Assembly: GCA_002368155.1 (NCBI GenBank)
Contig: AP018180.1
Coordinates: 5,293,007 to 5,357,006 of the forward strand
DNA: 64,000 nt
Reading direction: 5' to 3'
Source of the DNA: Nostoc carneum NIES-2107
Lineage (GTDB): Bacteria; Cyanobacteriota; Cyanobacteriia; Cyanobacteriales; Nostocaceae
Shown here: positions 9,291 through 18,182 of the stretch, piece after piece
Layout of the letters: the number at the start of each line of letters is the position of its first letter
Numbering within the stretch: position 1 is the first letter of the stretch
Program-made: the position numbers and the translations under genes
Notes under the pieces: model-generated
What the model was told of the DNA's origin: nothing
What the model saw: the letters and a program-made list of their open reading frames with translations, nothing else
Databases searched by the model: none

Positions 9291-9878
9291 CTAAAATTTT
9301 GCTCCTGCTTTCTTGAGTACAGCAACTATCTTTTGCCAATTACCTCCAGTCGCAACACTCAGTGGTGATGCACCCATCTGATTTTTAACATTTATCTTCG
9401 CGCCCTTAGCTATTAGCATTTGTACAACTTTTACATAATCATCTTCATAGTATTGAGCAGGGGGAGAGCAAGCAAACATCAGTGCAGTACTACCTTTTAG
9501 GCTTTTGGCATTAACTACAGCACCTTTGTCTAGCAGTAACTTTGTCATTTCTACCCCAGCACGATAGGTATATCTAGCTGCAACCATCAAAGGTGTAATG
9601 CCATATTGATCGCCATAATTCACATTTGCGCCTCGCCGCAGCATCATTTGAACGCTTTGCATGGCACCATCACTCACCGCTAATGCAAAATATCTATCAG
9701 GATCGCCGCCATTATCAAGATAATTTTTTACCACATCAATCTGATCGGTTGAAACTGCTTCAATTAATATGTCATCTTGACTCTGTACTTCTGTTTGAGC
9801 AATAGCAACAGAGGGTGAGCAAAGCAATATAAGTGCTAACAGTAGTCCCAGCTTACTGCATAAGTATTTTTTATTCAT
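9291..9878 (-). CDS. Secreted ankyrin-repeat protein
   Basis: 195 residues. The N-terminus has a clear signal peptide (hydrophobic core about residues 10-26, cleavage near SVAIAQ), so the protein is exported to the periplasm or beyond. The rest is four to five ankyrin repeats, recognisable from GxTPLMVAA (near residue 95), LLLDKGAxVNAKS, GSTALMFA and MLIAKGAKINVKNxxGASPLSVA. Ankyrin repeats bind partner proteins and no catalytic domain is present; the partner is unknown. The gene lies between dapL and the CRISPR array, with no sign of a functional link to either. Confidence 0.85.
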   Translation of the reverse strand: MNKKYLCSKLGLLLALILLCSPSVAIAQTEVQSQDDILIEAVSTDQIDVVKNYLDNGGDPDRYFALAVSDGAMQSVQMMLRRGANVNYGDQYGITPLMVAARYTYRAGVEMTKLLLDKGAVVNAKSLKGSTALMFACSPPAQYYEDDYVKVVQMLIAKGAKINVKNQMGASPLSVATGGNWQKIVAVLKKAGAKF

Positions 9879-10073
9879 AGCTCAAGCAAAATCTTCTACT
9901 GGAGCCAAACTTCACTTTAGGAACAATCTTTTCCGGACTGTATCAAATTTTCTTCTTAAATCTATTTAGTTTCAAAAGTTCTAGCTAATTTATCCGCTTG
10001 GTAACATCTTGCTTGCTGTATATGTAGAATGCGGTTAATTAAAAGCGATCGCTCTTTGCTCAACAATGTGAAA

Positions 10074-11274
10074 TTGTGAATCCCCTTGTGGGGAGTAAGT
10101 TAGCGGAAAGTACGGTTTCTGCTGACGTTCAAACTGCAGTGGAAAAGCTTAAATCCCCTTGTGGGGAGTATGTAAGCTCAAAGATGTTCCGGATCTGAGA
10201 AAAATCAATTTGAAATTTTTCAATCCCCTTGAGGGGAGTATATAAGCTGAAAGCTAACTAAGTTCCTCAATATTAAGTAGCTTGGTAGCAGTTTTAATCC
10301 CCTTACGGGGAGTATATAAGCTGAAAGTTATAAAAGATTAGCTCACATCCAAATTCAACAACATAGTTTCAATCCCCTTACGGGGAGTATGTAAGCTGAA
10401 AGCAACCAATGTTTTCTGAGAATCATTAGCAGTTTTTGTTTCAATCCCCTTACGGGGAGTATGTAAGCTGAAAGTCAAACATTTCTTAGCAATATTGCGG
10501 TAGATATGAGTTTCAATCCCCTTACGGGGAGTATGTAAGCTGAAAGTTTCTGAGCACGAATGATACAAAATTCAGTAATAAGTTTCAATCCCCTTACGGG
10601 GAGTATGTAAGCTGAAAGCCATCGTGGCGCGGCTGGCTTACTATCGAAGTGGCTGTTTCAATCCCCTTACGGGGAGTATGTAAGCTGAAAGACAACTTCA
10701 ACCCGCGTATCTTCATGGAACGTGCTGGGTTTCAATCCCCTTACGGGGAGTATGTAAGCTGAAAGCAGTAGGGAATATGCTTTTACGAGGTTCCATGTCC
10801 GTTTCAATCCCCTTACGGGGAGTATGTAAGCTGAAAGATTTTATTTCTCTCGTTGTATAATTCAACAGCTTTTCGTTTCAATCCCCTTACGGGGAGTATG
10901 TAAGCTGAAAGATGTAGCCCTTGTGCCTGCTCTGGCAGTTCAGGATGTTTCAATCCCCTTACGGGGAGTATGTAAGCTGAAAGAATAATTACAAAGAACT
11001 TGATAATACAGTAGAAAGCGTTTCAATCCCCTTACGGGGAGTATGTAAGCTGAAAGTTTGGTGTAGCAGGTGCGGCACAGGGAGAAAATAGTTTCAATCC
11101 CCTTACGGGGAGTATGTAAGCTGAAAGTTTAACCCACTCTGCTTTGTATCTACAACACGTAGCAGTTTCAATCCCCTTACGGGGAGTATGTAAGCTGAAA
11201 GTGGTGTGGGCATGGCGAGATAGTGAGCCTGAAACATGTTTCAATCCCCTTACGGGGAGTATGTAAGCTGAAAG
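10074..11274 (-). CRISPR. CRISPR array: 17 repeats, 16 spacers
   Basis: Thirteen repeats (10366-11274) are identical 37-mers reading GTTTCAATCCCCTTACGGGG then AGTATGTAAGCTGAAAG on the plus strand. The four at the left end (starting 10074, 10147, 10218, 10291) carry substitutions. Spacers are 34-38 bp and all differ. On the minus strand the repeat ends in ATTGAAAC, the usual crRNA 5'-handle end, and trailer-end repeats are normally the degenerate ones. Both point to transcription from right to left with the leader at about 11275-11500. The repeat contains the self-complementary CCCC-TTAC-GGGG core. No cas gene occurs in the window. Short open frames inside the array are repeat artefacts. Confidence 0.98.
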
Positions 11275-11584
11275 TCCGCCCGTGGAACACGAGATAATAA
11301 GCAGACTCTAGATAGGATTTTGGCAGCAGCCTATTTTTTGTTGAAAAATCAGGTTGCAAAAACTATCAATTGAAACAATTGAAACTCCAAAACTATTTTA
11401 TTGTCTAGGTTCTGGCGATTTGGCAGCAACCCCAGGTTTTTTGCTCCTGCTTTGCCCTGCCAAAATTCTTATTACACACTAGAATCTAGCAGCTGATTTG
11501 TCAATCTTTATTTTCCAGCTAATTGGTAATAGAGGACATGAAATACACTTGCTGAAAAGCTATAAAACAGCCCCTATTTAACAT
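11275..11584 (-). promoter_or_regulatory. Probable CRISPR leader region
   Basis: 310 gene-free bases adjoining the intact-repeat end of the array. They are AT-rich and contain a repeated TTGGCAGCA motif (at about 11321 and 11420) and a run of ATTGAAAC-like words at 11366-11384 (aattgaaacaattgaaact). From the array polarity this is where the leader and promoter should be. The first ~36 bases after the last repeat could be a former spacer. Confidence 0.55.
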
Positions 11585-12286
11585 TTAATAACCAGAATCG
11601 CCAGTAGTTGCTGATTCTTGAATTACGACTTGTGACTGTTGAGCATTAATTGTTGATCCGCCTCTTCTAGCAATTTGCTGTTGGGAAAACATTTCTCGCA
11701 AAACCATTGCTGGATCTACATAGTTAGTGTCATACTTCAATCCCCAATGCAAATGAGGCCCGGTAGTTCTTCCAGTCATTCCTACTCGCCCAATTCTATA
11801 ACCTGTGGGGATATTTTGACCTTCAGCAATTTGAATTCCACCTGCGCGATCAACTAGATAACGACGACCAGAGATGACTTCTACATTGCCTTCCATGTGA
11901 CAATAAGTATGCTCCCATGTGCCGGATTTAATGATTATATGGGTGCCACAGGCATTGCGATCGCCTACTTTCAACACTCTACCAGCCCACCAATTGCGAA
12001 TGTAACTACCTTGTGGAGCTGCAATATCTAAGCCGCCATGAAATTCCCAATTACTACCACCAGTAGCAGAACGGCGATAACCAAAAGCAGAAGTATAACC
12101 TTGAAAGTTTTCTACAGGAAAAGATGCAGCTAGCCAAGCATTGCTGGAATTGGCTTTATTTGACTTAACTTCTCTAGCCCCAGCAACTTCAGGTTTCGGT
12201 AATATAGTAATTAAACTTACCAGACTCAATCCTATTGTTAATAAAGTAGCTCCGTATACTAATGCTTTTTTCTGACGCATACTCAT
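11585..12286 (-). CDS. M23-family (LytM) metallopeptidase
   Basis: 233 residues, exported through an N-terminal hydrophobic segment (about 8-28). The LytM domain spans about residues 60-200 with the zinc ligands of the family: HGGLD (His83, Asp87) and HLH (His178, His180), plus the conserved GxVG(M)TGxxTGPHLHWG stretch. All ligands are present, so it should be an active peptidoglycan endopeptidase cutting cross-bridge peptides in the periplasm. The start is supported by GAGGA six bases upstream. The C-terminal ~30 residues are Gln/Ser-rich and probably disordered. It is monocistronic, divergent from the small membrane gene at 12831. Confidence 0.92.
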   Translation of the reverse strand: MSMRQKKALVYGATLLTIGLSLVSLITILPKPEVAGAREVKSNKANSSNAWLAASFPVENFQGYTSAFGYRRSATGGSNWEFHGGLDIAAPQGSYIRNWWAGRVLKVGDRNACGTHIIIKSGTWEHTYCHMEGNVEVISGRRYLVDRAGGIQIAEGQNIPTGYRIGRVGMTGRTTGPHLHWGLKYDTNYVDPAMVLREMFSQQQIARRGGSTINAQQSQVVIQESATTGDSGY

Positions 12287-12830
12287 TTTTCGTCCTCAAT
12301 CCAATTGATGTATCAGTAAATTGCTTGAAAATTACAGTTGAATATGTTTAAAAAAGCTGCTGTATCAGCCAATTTATTATTGATGTTGCAATATCAAGAC
12401 ATGATAATATATCACTTGTAAACATTGTCATGTCAAGTTATCTGGCTAACAAATCAGATTTTTTAAATATCAAATTGGTGGGTTTAATTAGTGCAATTAA
12501 AAACCAAATAATCAGCTTTAATTCGGCATTTATCATACATTTCAGTACACAAGTATAATCGCTAATCGGCGTAGTGGTTAGCTAGGAATTACGGATTAAT
12601 TGCATATCTAAGAGAAAATACCTGTGCTTGTTTTCACGGAGTAATAGTGTATGTAAGTTTATTCGCCAAGGGCTACAAGTAGAGTCATGGCTGAGATAAT
12701 TTACTACTAAGCGAATTGCACATCCGGTAAAATACTGTTAATTTTAGTCAGAAAATTAATGAAACAGCTAATTGAGCATCGATCCCAGCTTTAACGCTAA
12801 AATTAGGCATTTGCGACACTCCGACAAGCT
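12287..12830. other. Divergent intergenic region
   Basis: 544 bases without a gene between the M23 peptidase (minus) and a small membrane protein (plus). It contains an 11-bp imperfect inverted repeat (GACATGATAAT / ATTGTCATGTC) at about 12399-12437 that might be a regulator site. No promoter can be called with confidence. Confidence 0.45.
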
Positions 12831-13220
12831 ATGCTGACAGAACTTTTGCCTTTCCAGTTTGAATTGGATAAAATTGCGATCGCTGGAGCGAGTTTGTGGT
12901 CTTTGGCATTATATTTAGCTTTTTCACGAGTTAGTGAATGGGTAATTGTGCAGCTAAATCGTTGGTTTAACTTCGCTGAACAATCACTCTACACCAGTCG
13001 ATCAGAATTCGAGAAAACTCGTAAAGCCAGAGAATCCCAAAACGCTTTCTATGCTTCCTTGTTTAGTATTGTGCCGTTTTTGATAGTAGGCGCTTTAGTT
13101 TACTGGGGTGTTGAAATCAGTTTAGGTCGTAGTTGGGGAATTAGTACAGGAATACTTGCTTGTATTTCTTCTGGTATTTATGAACTAGGAAGGCGAGATG
13201 GAAGTTCTTCTGATGAATAG
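12831..13220 (+). CDS. Small integral membrane protein of unknown function
   Basis: 129 residues. Hydrophobic segments at about 17-33, 77-95 and 100-114 predict three membrane spans. A charged loop between the first two (SRSEFEKTRKARESQNAF) and a charged tail (GRRDGSSSDE) lie outside the membrane. I do not recognise a named family; it looks like a conserved cyanobacterial hypothetical. The start was chosen as the only ATG before the first span. It is followed by a perfect palindrome (13248-13280) and then the HicAB pair. Confidence 0.6.
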   Translation: MLTELLPFQFELDKIAIAGASLWSLALYLAFSRVSEWVIVQLNRWFNFAEQSLYTSRSEFEKTRKARESQNAFYASLFSIVPFLIVGALVYWGVEISLGRSWGISTGILACISSGIYELGRRDGSSSDE

Positions 13221-13247
13221 ACAGCAAAAGTAACACCGTTGCTTCCC

Positions 13248-13280
13248 AGATCCCCGACTTTTTGAAAAAGTCGGGGATCT
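13248..13280. repeat. Perfect 33-bp palindrome
   Basis: Perfect 16-bp inverted repeat (AGATCCCCGACTTTTT and its complement) around one central base, 28 bases after the stop of the membrane-protein gene. It could act as a terminator in either direction through its internal T-tracts. The sequence type is that of a dispersed cyanobacterial palindromic repeat. Confidence 0.8.
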
Positions 13281-13460
13281 CAATTCCGTTGAGGCGATCG
13301 CACAACTAGCTTTCCCCACTACATAAGCGTTTCAAGTATGACCACCCGAAATTTTAAGGCTATATTTAGCTCAAGACAAAACAGGGGTGGGATAATGCGG
13401 ATAGCAGTGATAGGTGATTATACAATTGCCAAGGCAAGCGATCGCACTTATATAAGGACA

Positions 13461-13490
13461 GTATTCTATAAATATGACACTATAGAATAC
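13461..13490. promoter_or_regulatory. Inverted repeat upstream of hicAB, candidate operator
   Basis: Perfect 10-bp inverted repeat GTATTCTATA / TATAGAATAC separated by ten bases, ending 20 bases before the hicA start. The arms contain TATA-like words that could overlap the -10 box. The position fits autoregulation of a toxin-antitoxin operon, though the HicB here lacks an obvious DNA-binding tail. Confidence 0.6.
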
Positions 13491-13510
13491 AGTCAAATCA
13501 TCTCAAACTC

Positions 13511-13777
13511 GTGAGTCAACCAGATCCACTTTTAGCGAAAATCCTATCGGGGATATCTGATACCGCAATCCCTTTTGCCCAACTATGGCAACTTTTAACT
13601 AGACTAGGCTTTGATGAACATATTCGTGGCGGACATTACATTTTTACCAAACAAGGTGTTGAAGAAATATTAAACTTACAACACCATAATGGCAAAGCCA
13701 AAGCCTACCAAATTAAATTAGTCCGTGCAGTAATTCTGAAATACCAGTTAGGAACTAAAAATGAACCTTCGTTATGA
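13511..13777 (+). CDS. hicA: HicA-type mRNA interferase toxin
   Basis: 88 residues from a GTG start at 13511. The C-terminal ~60 residues carry the HicA double-stranded-RNA-binding-like fold: LWQLLTRLGFDEHIRGGHYIFTKQGV, with the catalytic His in GGHY at about residues 41-44, then the HHNGKAKAYQIKLVRAVI helix. HicA toxins cleave mRNA and tmRNA when free of their antitoxin. The N-terminal ~20 residues (SQPDPLLAKILSGISD) extend beyond the minimal domain; related cyanobacterial proteins begin this way. The 3' end overlaps hicB by 17 bases, so the two are translationally coupled, toxin first as in most hicAB operons. Confidence 0.85.
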   Translation: MSQPDPLLAKILSGISDTAIPFAQLWQLLTRLGFDEHIRGGHYIFTKQGVEEILNLQHHNGKAKAYQIKLVRAVILKYQLGTKNEPSL

Positions 13778-13973
13778 AATAATTCTCTACTGGAGTAAAG
13801 AAGACCAAGCATTTATTGCTGAAGTTCCAGAATTACCGGGATGTGCTGCTGATGGGCAAACTTATCAAGAAGCACTAAAAAATACAGAAATTATTATGAA
13901 AGAATGGGTTGAAACTGCTAAAAAATTAGGTCGTACAATTCCTGAACCTAAACAACGCATAATATTTACATAA
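13761..13973 (+). CDS. hicB: HicB-type antitoxin, short form
   Basis: 70 residues starting MNLRYEIILYWSKEDQAF. It shows the partially degraded RNase-H-like HicB fold: strand Y-E-I-I-L-Y-W, then FIAEVPELPGCAADGQTYQEAL, which is the family signature (PELPGC..(D/H)G.T..EAL). It would neutralise HicA by occluding its active site. The usual C-terminal ribbon-helix-helix or HTH domain is absent; the protein stops after PEPKQRIIFT. If the inverted repeat upstream is an operator, binding would need another factor or the HicAB complex itself. Confidence 0.88.
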   Translation: MNLRYEIILYWSKEDQAFIAEVPELPGCAADGQTYQEALKNTEIIMKEWVETAKKLGRTIPEPKQRIIFT

Positions 13974-13977
13974 AACT

Positions 13978-14004
13978 GTAGGATGCGTTAGTAACGCATC
14001 CTAC
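13978..14004. repeat. Perfect 27-bp palindrome after hicB
   Basis: A 13-bp perfect inverted repeat (GTAGGATGCGTTA) with a one-base centre, five bases after the hicB stop and 28 bases from the convergent gene's stop. No T-run follows in either direction; it belongs to a common dispersed repeat type but may still stop transcription. Confidence 0.7.
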
Positions 14005-14031
14005 GATAATCTCACAAATTAATCATTGCAG

Positions 14032-14340
14032 CTATTCCTGGGAGCGATCAAATAATTCCAGCAAACCAACTGTACCAACAAAAAAAGTATAAGTAGCGTA
14101 TTTTATGGGCAACTGTTTTCTGGAAGGTGCATAAAAACCTGCAATAATTGCTTCAATTAAATGGCAGGAGACAGCAAAACGCTCAAACCAAAAAATTGGA
14201 GTGAGGCTACTTGGTACTTGAATAGTATGGGTAATTGCATAAATATTCCACAGTTCTAAGCCAATAGCGCTGGATATCAGAACCGTAGATATGATTTTGA
14301 TAATAGGTGCAAATTTTTCCTGTATATATTTGAAATTCAT
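14032..14340 (-). CDS. Small membrane protein of unknown function
   Basis: 102 residues. Hydrophobic stretches at about 12-32, 46-66 and 81-95 suggest three membrane spans. Motifs FWFERFAVSCHLIEAIIAGFYAP and KYATYTFFVGTVGLLELFD are distinctive but I cannot name the family. Its 3' end faces hicB, so it is not part of the toxin-antitoxin operon. Upstream is an AT-rich spacer towards the dnaJ stop. Confidence 0.55.
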   Translation of the reverse strand: MNFKYIQEKFAPIIKIISTVLISSAIGLELWNIYAITHTIQVPSSLTPIFWFERFAVSCHLIEAIIAGFYAPSRKQLPIKYATYTFFVGTVGLLELFDRSQE

Positions 14341-14534
14341 GCAATAGCAACCCTATTTAAATTTTGTTTTTTATCTAAAAATTTTTTATTCAGTATTAAT
14401 TTATCATTTTTAGCGATTCAAAAATGATTTGAGATTGCTATATCTTGCATTTATTCTAGTGTAAAAATCCCATTAATAATTAAGAGAAAATCTTTCATTT
14501 CCCTAATTTTTGTGCTTTTGATCAAGTGTTATGC

Positions 14535-15530
14535 CTAATCTATTAAATCTGCACGGGGTTTAAAAGTTTCAATTTCCCGCAATTTCTCATAGAGTTCTCG
14601 TTCTTCAGCACTAATAGTTTTAGGGGTAAGTATTTGGATTTCGACTAATTGATCGCCACGTTTACCGCTTTCGTTGGGATAGCCTTTGTTTGCTAAACGG
14701 AATCTTTGACCAGACCTCACTCCAGAGGGAATGGTCATTTTTACGGGGCCATCAAGAGTTGGTGCTTCTACCTGTCCGCCTAAAACAGCTTCACTGGGAG
14801 TTACTGGAACTTGGCAGAAAATATTAGAACCATCTAGCTTAAACAAAGGATGTGGTTCGACGGTAATTTTTAAGTATAAATCTCCGCCACCAATACCTTG
14901 ATTCCGCAGCCGGATAGTTTGACCTGTGACCATTCCAGGGGGCATACTTACTTCTAGCGATCGCCCATCTTCAAGCCTAATCCGTTCATTACCGCCTACA
15001 TAAGCTTTTTCTAGGGGTAGGGTTAATCTCGCTTCAATATCCCGACGGGCGGGGCGTGGTGGGCTTTTGGGGACTGTATATTCAACTCGGCTTTTAGTCG
15101 CACGAAATGGATCGGTATTTGTGTTGTTAGCTGCACCATTTTTGCTGCTTTTACCATTACCTACGCCAATCACCTGATTAATAAAACTTTCAAAATCAGG
15201 AAATTGACTGGGATCTACTTCTTGATTGTTGCGATTGTTATTGCGATTATCGCCCCAGGTTTTAGCTTTGGGGGTTTGTTTATTAAAGCCTTTTTGTTTC
15301 CAGTAGCGGCTAAATTGGTCATATTGTGCGCGCTTGGCTGTATCGGAAAGGATTTCATAAGCCTCACCGATGTCTTTAAATTTCTCCTCAGCTTCTTTGT
15401 TTCCAGGGTTAAGGTCGGGGTGATACTGTCGCGCTAACCGCCGATAAACCTTTTTAATTTCCTCACTTGAGGCTTCTTTAGGTACTCCTAAAATCTCGTA
15501 ATAATCACGAAAATTCTGCAAATTTTGCAT
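14535..15530 (-). CDS. dnaJ: DnaJ-family co-chaperone (type II, CbpA-like)
   Basis: 331 residues. The J-domain occupies residues about 7-72, with the HPD motif in [10 protein letters not shown] that triggers Hsp70 ATP hydrolysis. Then comes a Lys/Asn/Gln-rich linker, and two C-terminal beta-domains ([18 protein letters not shown]..., [20 protein letters not shown]...) that bind unfolded clients. The Cys-rich zinc finger of true DnaJ is absent, making this a class B J-protein. It lies 236 bp downstream of dnaK on the same strand and is likely its dedicated partner. The linker's Asn-rich segment ([11 protein letters not shown]) is unusual. Confidence 0.93.
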   Translation of the reverse strand: MQNLQNFRDYYEILGVPKEASSEEIKKVYRRLARQYHPDLNPGNKEAEEKFKDIGEAYEILSDTAKRAQYDQFSRYWKQKGFNKQTPKAKTWGDNRNNNRNNQEVDPSQFPDFESFINQVIGVGNGKSSKNGAANNTNTDPFRATKSRVEYTVPKSPPRPARRDIEARLTLPLEKAYVGGNERIRLEDGRSLEVSMPPGMVTGQTIRLRNQGIGGGDLYLKITVEPHPLFKLDGSNIFCQVPVTPSEAVLGGQVEAPTLDGPVKMTIPSGVRSGQRFRLANKGYPNESGKRGDQLVEIQILTPKTISAEERELYEKLREIETFKPRADLID

Positions 15531-15766
15531 AGTTCAGGTATTCAACTTTAAATTTGAGATTGTAGTTTTTGGTAATAGGTAATGGATACAGTCAGTTGTC
15601 AGCTGTTGTTTTGCTTCACGCTGACTAATAACAAATTACCAATCACCAATCACCAAATCCGAATTTTGAATTAATTTCATCCGCTACGGGGAAGTCAAAA
15701 GTCAAAAAGCTAAATTTCCAGCTATATTTCTTCTAACTTCTGACTGCTGGCGATAATAGCTAGGAG

Positions 15767-18004
15767 TTACAGCCAATCATCATCATCATCCCAGTTATCT
15801 TGGTAGCTGGGGCGCGATCGCCGATTCGACCGATTGTCAGAGGAGGAGGAACGATTATCTCTGCCATAGCCGCGGTTAGAATCCCTACCATAGTCTCTAC
15901 CGGAATTACCGCTGTAGTCTCTGTTAGAATCTCGACCAGAATTGCCGCTATAGTCTCTACCGGAATTACCGCTGTAGTCTCGACCAGAATTGCCACTATA
16001 GTCTCTACCGGAATTGCCACTGTAGTCTCTGTTAGAATCTCTACCGTAGTCTCTACCAGAATTCCCGCCGCCATAGGAATTATTATCCCAATAGGAATCT
16101 CCTCGCGGATAATCGCGATCGCGTTCTTTGTCGCCACCGGTAAAGATATCGCGAATTGTGCCAAATAAATCGTCGTCTTCGTCCTCAGCATAATACTGGC
16201 GGACTTCGCGATTTAGTTCATACAAAGCATCTTGCAGGTCAGCGTAGGCTTGGTCAATGCCGCGATCGTCGTCTTGCTGTAAACTGTCTTTGAGTTCGCG
16301 ACAAATAGTATCGATGCGTTGGCGACGGCTGCGGGCGAACTGCATTCCAAATTCGAGGGCGACTTCTCGCAGTTGGCGTTCGGCTTGTAAAATCAATGCT
16401 TCGGAACGAGTCCGCTTTTCTACTCTTTCTTTACGTTCTCGGTCAATATCGGCGTATTTTTGAGCATCCTGAATCATACGATTAACTTCTGATTCGCTCA
16501 AGGTAGAAGCGCCTTGAATTGTGATACTCTGCTCTCTGCCTGTGGTGCGATCTAGGGCTGTTACTTGTAAAATACCGTTAGCATCAATATCAAAGGATAC
16601 TTGAATTTGGGGAATGCCTCGCGGTGCTGGGGGAATACCATACAGCTTGAATCGTCCCAAAGACTTGTTATTAGCTGCCATTTCCCGTTCGCCTTGGACT
16701 ACGTGGATTTCCACAGTATTTTGGTTATTTTCTGACGTAGAGAAAATGTCAGAACGGCGCACTGGGATAGTGGTGTTGCGGGGAATTAATTTTTTCATCA
16801 CACCGCCGATGGTTTCCAAGCCTACAGATAAGGGGGTAACATCCAACAGCAGCACATCTTTCAGTTCCCCAGCCAAAATACCTGCTTGAATAGCTGCACC
16901 TACAGCGACCACTTCATCAGGATTCACATTTTCACTGGGTTCTGCACCAATTAAGTCCCGCACTAACTGCTTGACCATTGGAATCCGGGTAGAACCGCCT
17001 ACTAACACCACTTCTTCAATATCTGCGGGTGCTAGGCCAGAGTCTTTGAGGGCGCGTTTAACTGGGGTGCGTAAACGTCCCACCAAATCACCGCATAAAC
17101 CTTCAAATTGAGACCGAGTCAGGCGAGTTTCTAGATGTTTGGGGCCGTCCTCTGTGGCAGTGATAAAAGGTAAGTTAATCTCGGTAACGCTAACTGCCGA
17201 GAGTTCGATTTTGGCTTTTTCTGCTGCTTCCATCAGCCTTTGTAAAGCCTGGCGATCGCGTCTTAAATCTACACCTTCTGCTTCTAAAAATTGCTCTGCT
17301 AACCAATCTACAATTTTTCGGTCAAAATCATTACCACCAAGCTGCGTATCTCCACTAGTGGCTTTAACTTCAAAAACACCATCACCAACTTCTAAAATCG
17401 ATACGTCAAATGTACCGCCACCTAAATCGAATACTAAGATGGTCTCCGTATCACCCCGATCCATTCCGTAGGCTAAAGAAGCAGCTGTAGGTTCATTAAG
17501 AATCCGCAATACCTCTAAACCAGCAATTCTGCCTGCGTCTCTGGTGGCTTGGCGCTGGGAATCATTAAAATAAGCGGGAACTGTAATTACTGCCCCTGTC
17601 ACAGGTTCGCCTAAATAGCGGCTAGCATCATCTGCCAATTTCTTCAGCACCATTGCCGAAACTTCTTCTGGGGCGAATTCCTTATTTAACCGGGGACAGG
17701 CAACTTTAATATTACCAACTTCATCTTTGCGGATAGTATAGGGTACACGCTTAGATTCTGGGCTTAATTCACCATATTTTCGCCCAATAAAGCGTTTAAC
17801 AGCAAAAAAAGTGTTTTGGGGGTTGAGGACGGTTTGTCGCCGTGCCATTTGTCCCACAACTCGTTCACCTTCTTTGCTAAAGCCAACAACGGAGGGGGTT
17901 GTTCGCGTTCCTTCTGCATTGGCAATCACCACCGGCTTGCCACCCTCCATTACGGCGACTACTGAGTTGGTTGTACCCAAGTCGATGCCGACTACCTTGC
18001 CCAT
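15767..18004 (-). CDS. dnaK: Hsp70 chaperone DnaK with repeat-rich C-terminal tail
   Basis: 745 residues, about 100 longer than E. coli DnaK. The ATPase domain (1-~380) starts [18 protein letters not shown] and has the [13 protein letters not shown] and [11 protein letters not shown] signatures. The linker [15 protein letters not shown] and substrate-binding domain follow to about 620. The tail is specific: acidic [10 protein letters not shown], then about eight 8-residue [12 protein letters not shown] repeats, and a final DDDDDWL. It lacks the EEVD-like or usual bacterial DnaK tail. Cyanobacteria have several DnaKs; the long tail and neighbouring J-protein suggest the DnaK3-like, thylakoid-associated type, but that is inference. 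No CIRCE element is visible upstream. Confidence 0.95.
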   Translation of the reverse strand: MGKVVGIDLGTTNSVVAVMEGGKPVVIANAEGTRTTPSVVGFSKEGERVVGQMARRQTVLNPQNTFFAVKRFIGRKYGELSPESKRVPYTIRKDEVGNIKVACPRLNKEFAPEEVSAMVLKKLADDASRYLGEPVTGAVITVPAYFNDSQRQATRDAGRIAGLEVLRILNEPTAASLAYGMDRGDTETILVFDLGGGTFDVSILEVGDGVFEVKATSGDTQLGGNDFDRKIVDWLAEQFLEAEGVDLRRDRQALQRLMEAAEKAKIELSAVSVTEINLPFITATEDGPKHLETRLTRSQFEGLCGDLVGRLRTPVKRALKDSGLAPADIEEVVLVGGSTRIPMVKQLVRDLIGAEPSENVNPDEVVAVGAAIQAGILAGELKDVLLLDVTPLSVGLETIGGVMKKLIPRNTTIPVRRSDIFSTSENNQNTVEIHVVQGEREMAANNKSLGRFKLYGIPPAPRGIPQIQVSFDIDANGILQVTALDRTTGREQSITIQGASTLSESEVNRMIQDAQKYADIDRERKERVEKRTRSEALILQAERQLREVALEFGMQFARSRRQRIDTICRELKDSLQQDDDRGIDQAYADLQDALYELNREVRQYYAEDEDDDLFGTIRDIFTGGDKERDRDYPRGDSYWDNNSYGGGNSGRDYGRDSNRDYSGNSGRDYSGNSGRDYSGNSGRDYSGNSGRDSNRDYSGNSGRDYGRDSNRGYGRDNRSSSSDNRSNRRSRPSYQDNWDDDDDWL
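15860..16065. repeat. 24-bp coding repeats in dnaK tail
   Basis: Tandem 24-bp units (on the plus strand of the type ccggaattaccgctgtagtctcta) encode the GRDYSGNS repeats of the DnaK tail. Units differ mainly at synonymous positions. Two other frames are also open across the repeat and are artefacts. Confidence 0.85.
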
Positions 18005-18182
18005 GCGTTACTCTTCTCCTAATGTGTCTTAACTATATATATTATGATTGGAAGAGACTGCCCCTAGCTTGATGCTGTGGAATCGGTATACCTCATCTAA
18101 ATATTCATGATTAAGGTAAGAGCGATCGCACCCTTAGCCAAAGAAGCTAGTTGCAAGACTAGGATAACATTGACATAAACAA

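Noticed and set aside
10338-11359. Open frames within the CRISPR array (repeated FSLHTPRKGIET)
   Set aside because: They are translations of the CRISPR repeat.
15760-16191. Two additional long open frames, one per strand, over the dnaK tail
   Set aside because: By-products of the 24-bp coding repeat; the dnaK frame is clearly the real one.
18005-18182. CIRCE/HrcA element upstream of dnaK
   Set aside because: No TTAGCACTC-type inverted repeat found in the spacer.
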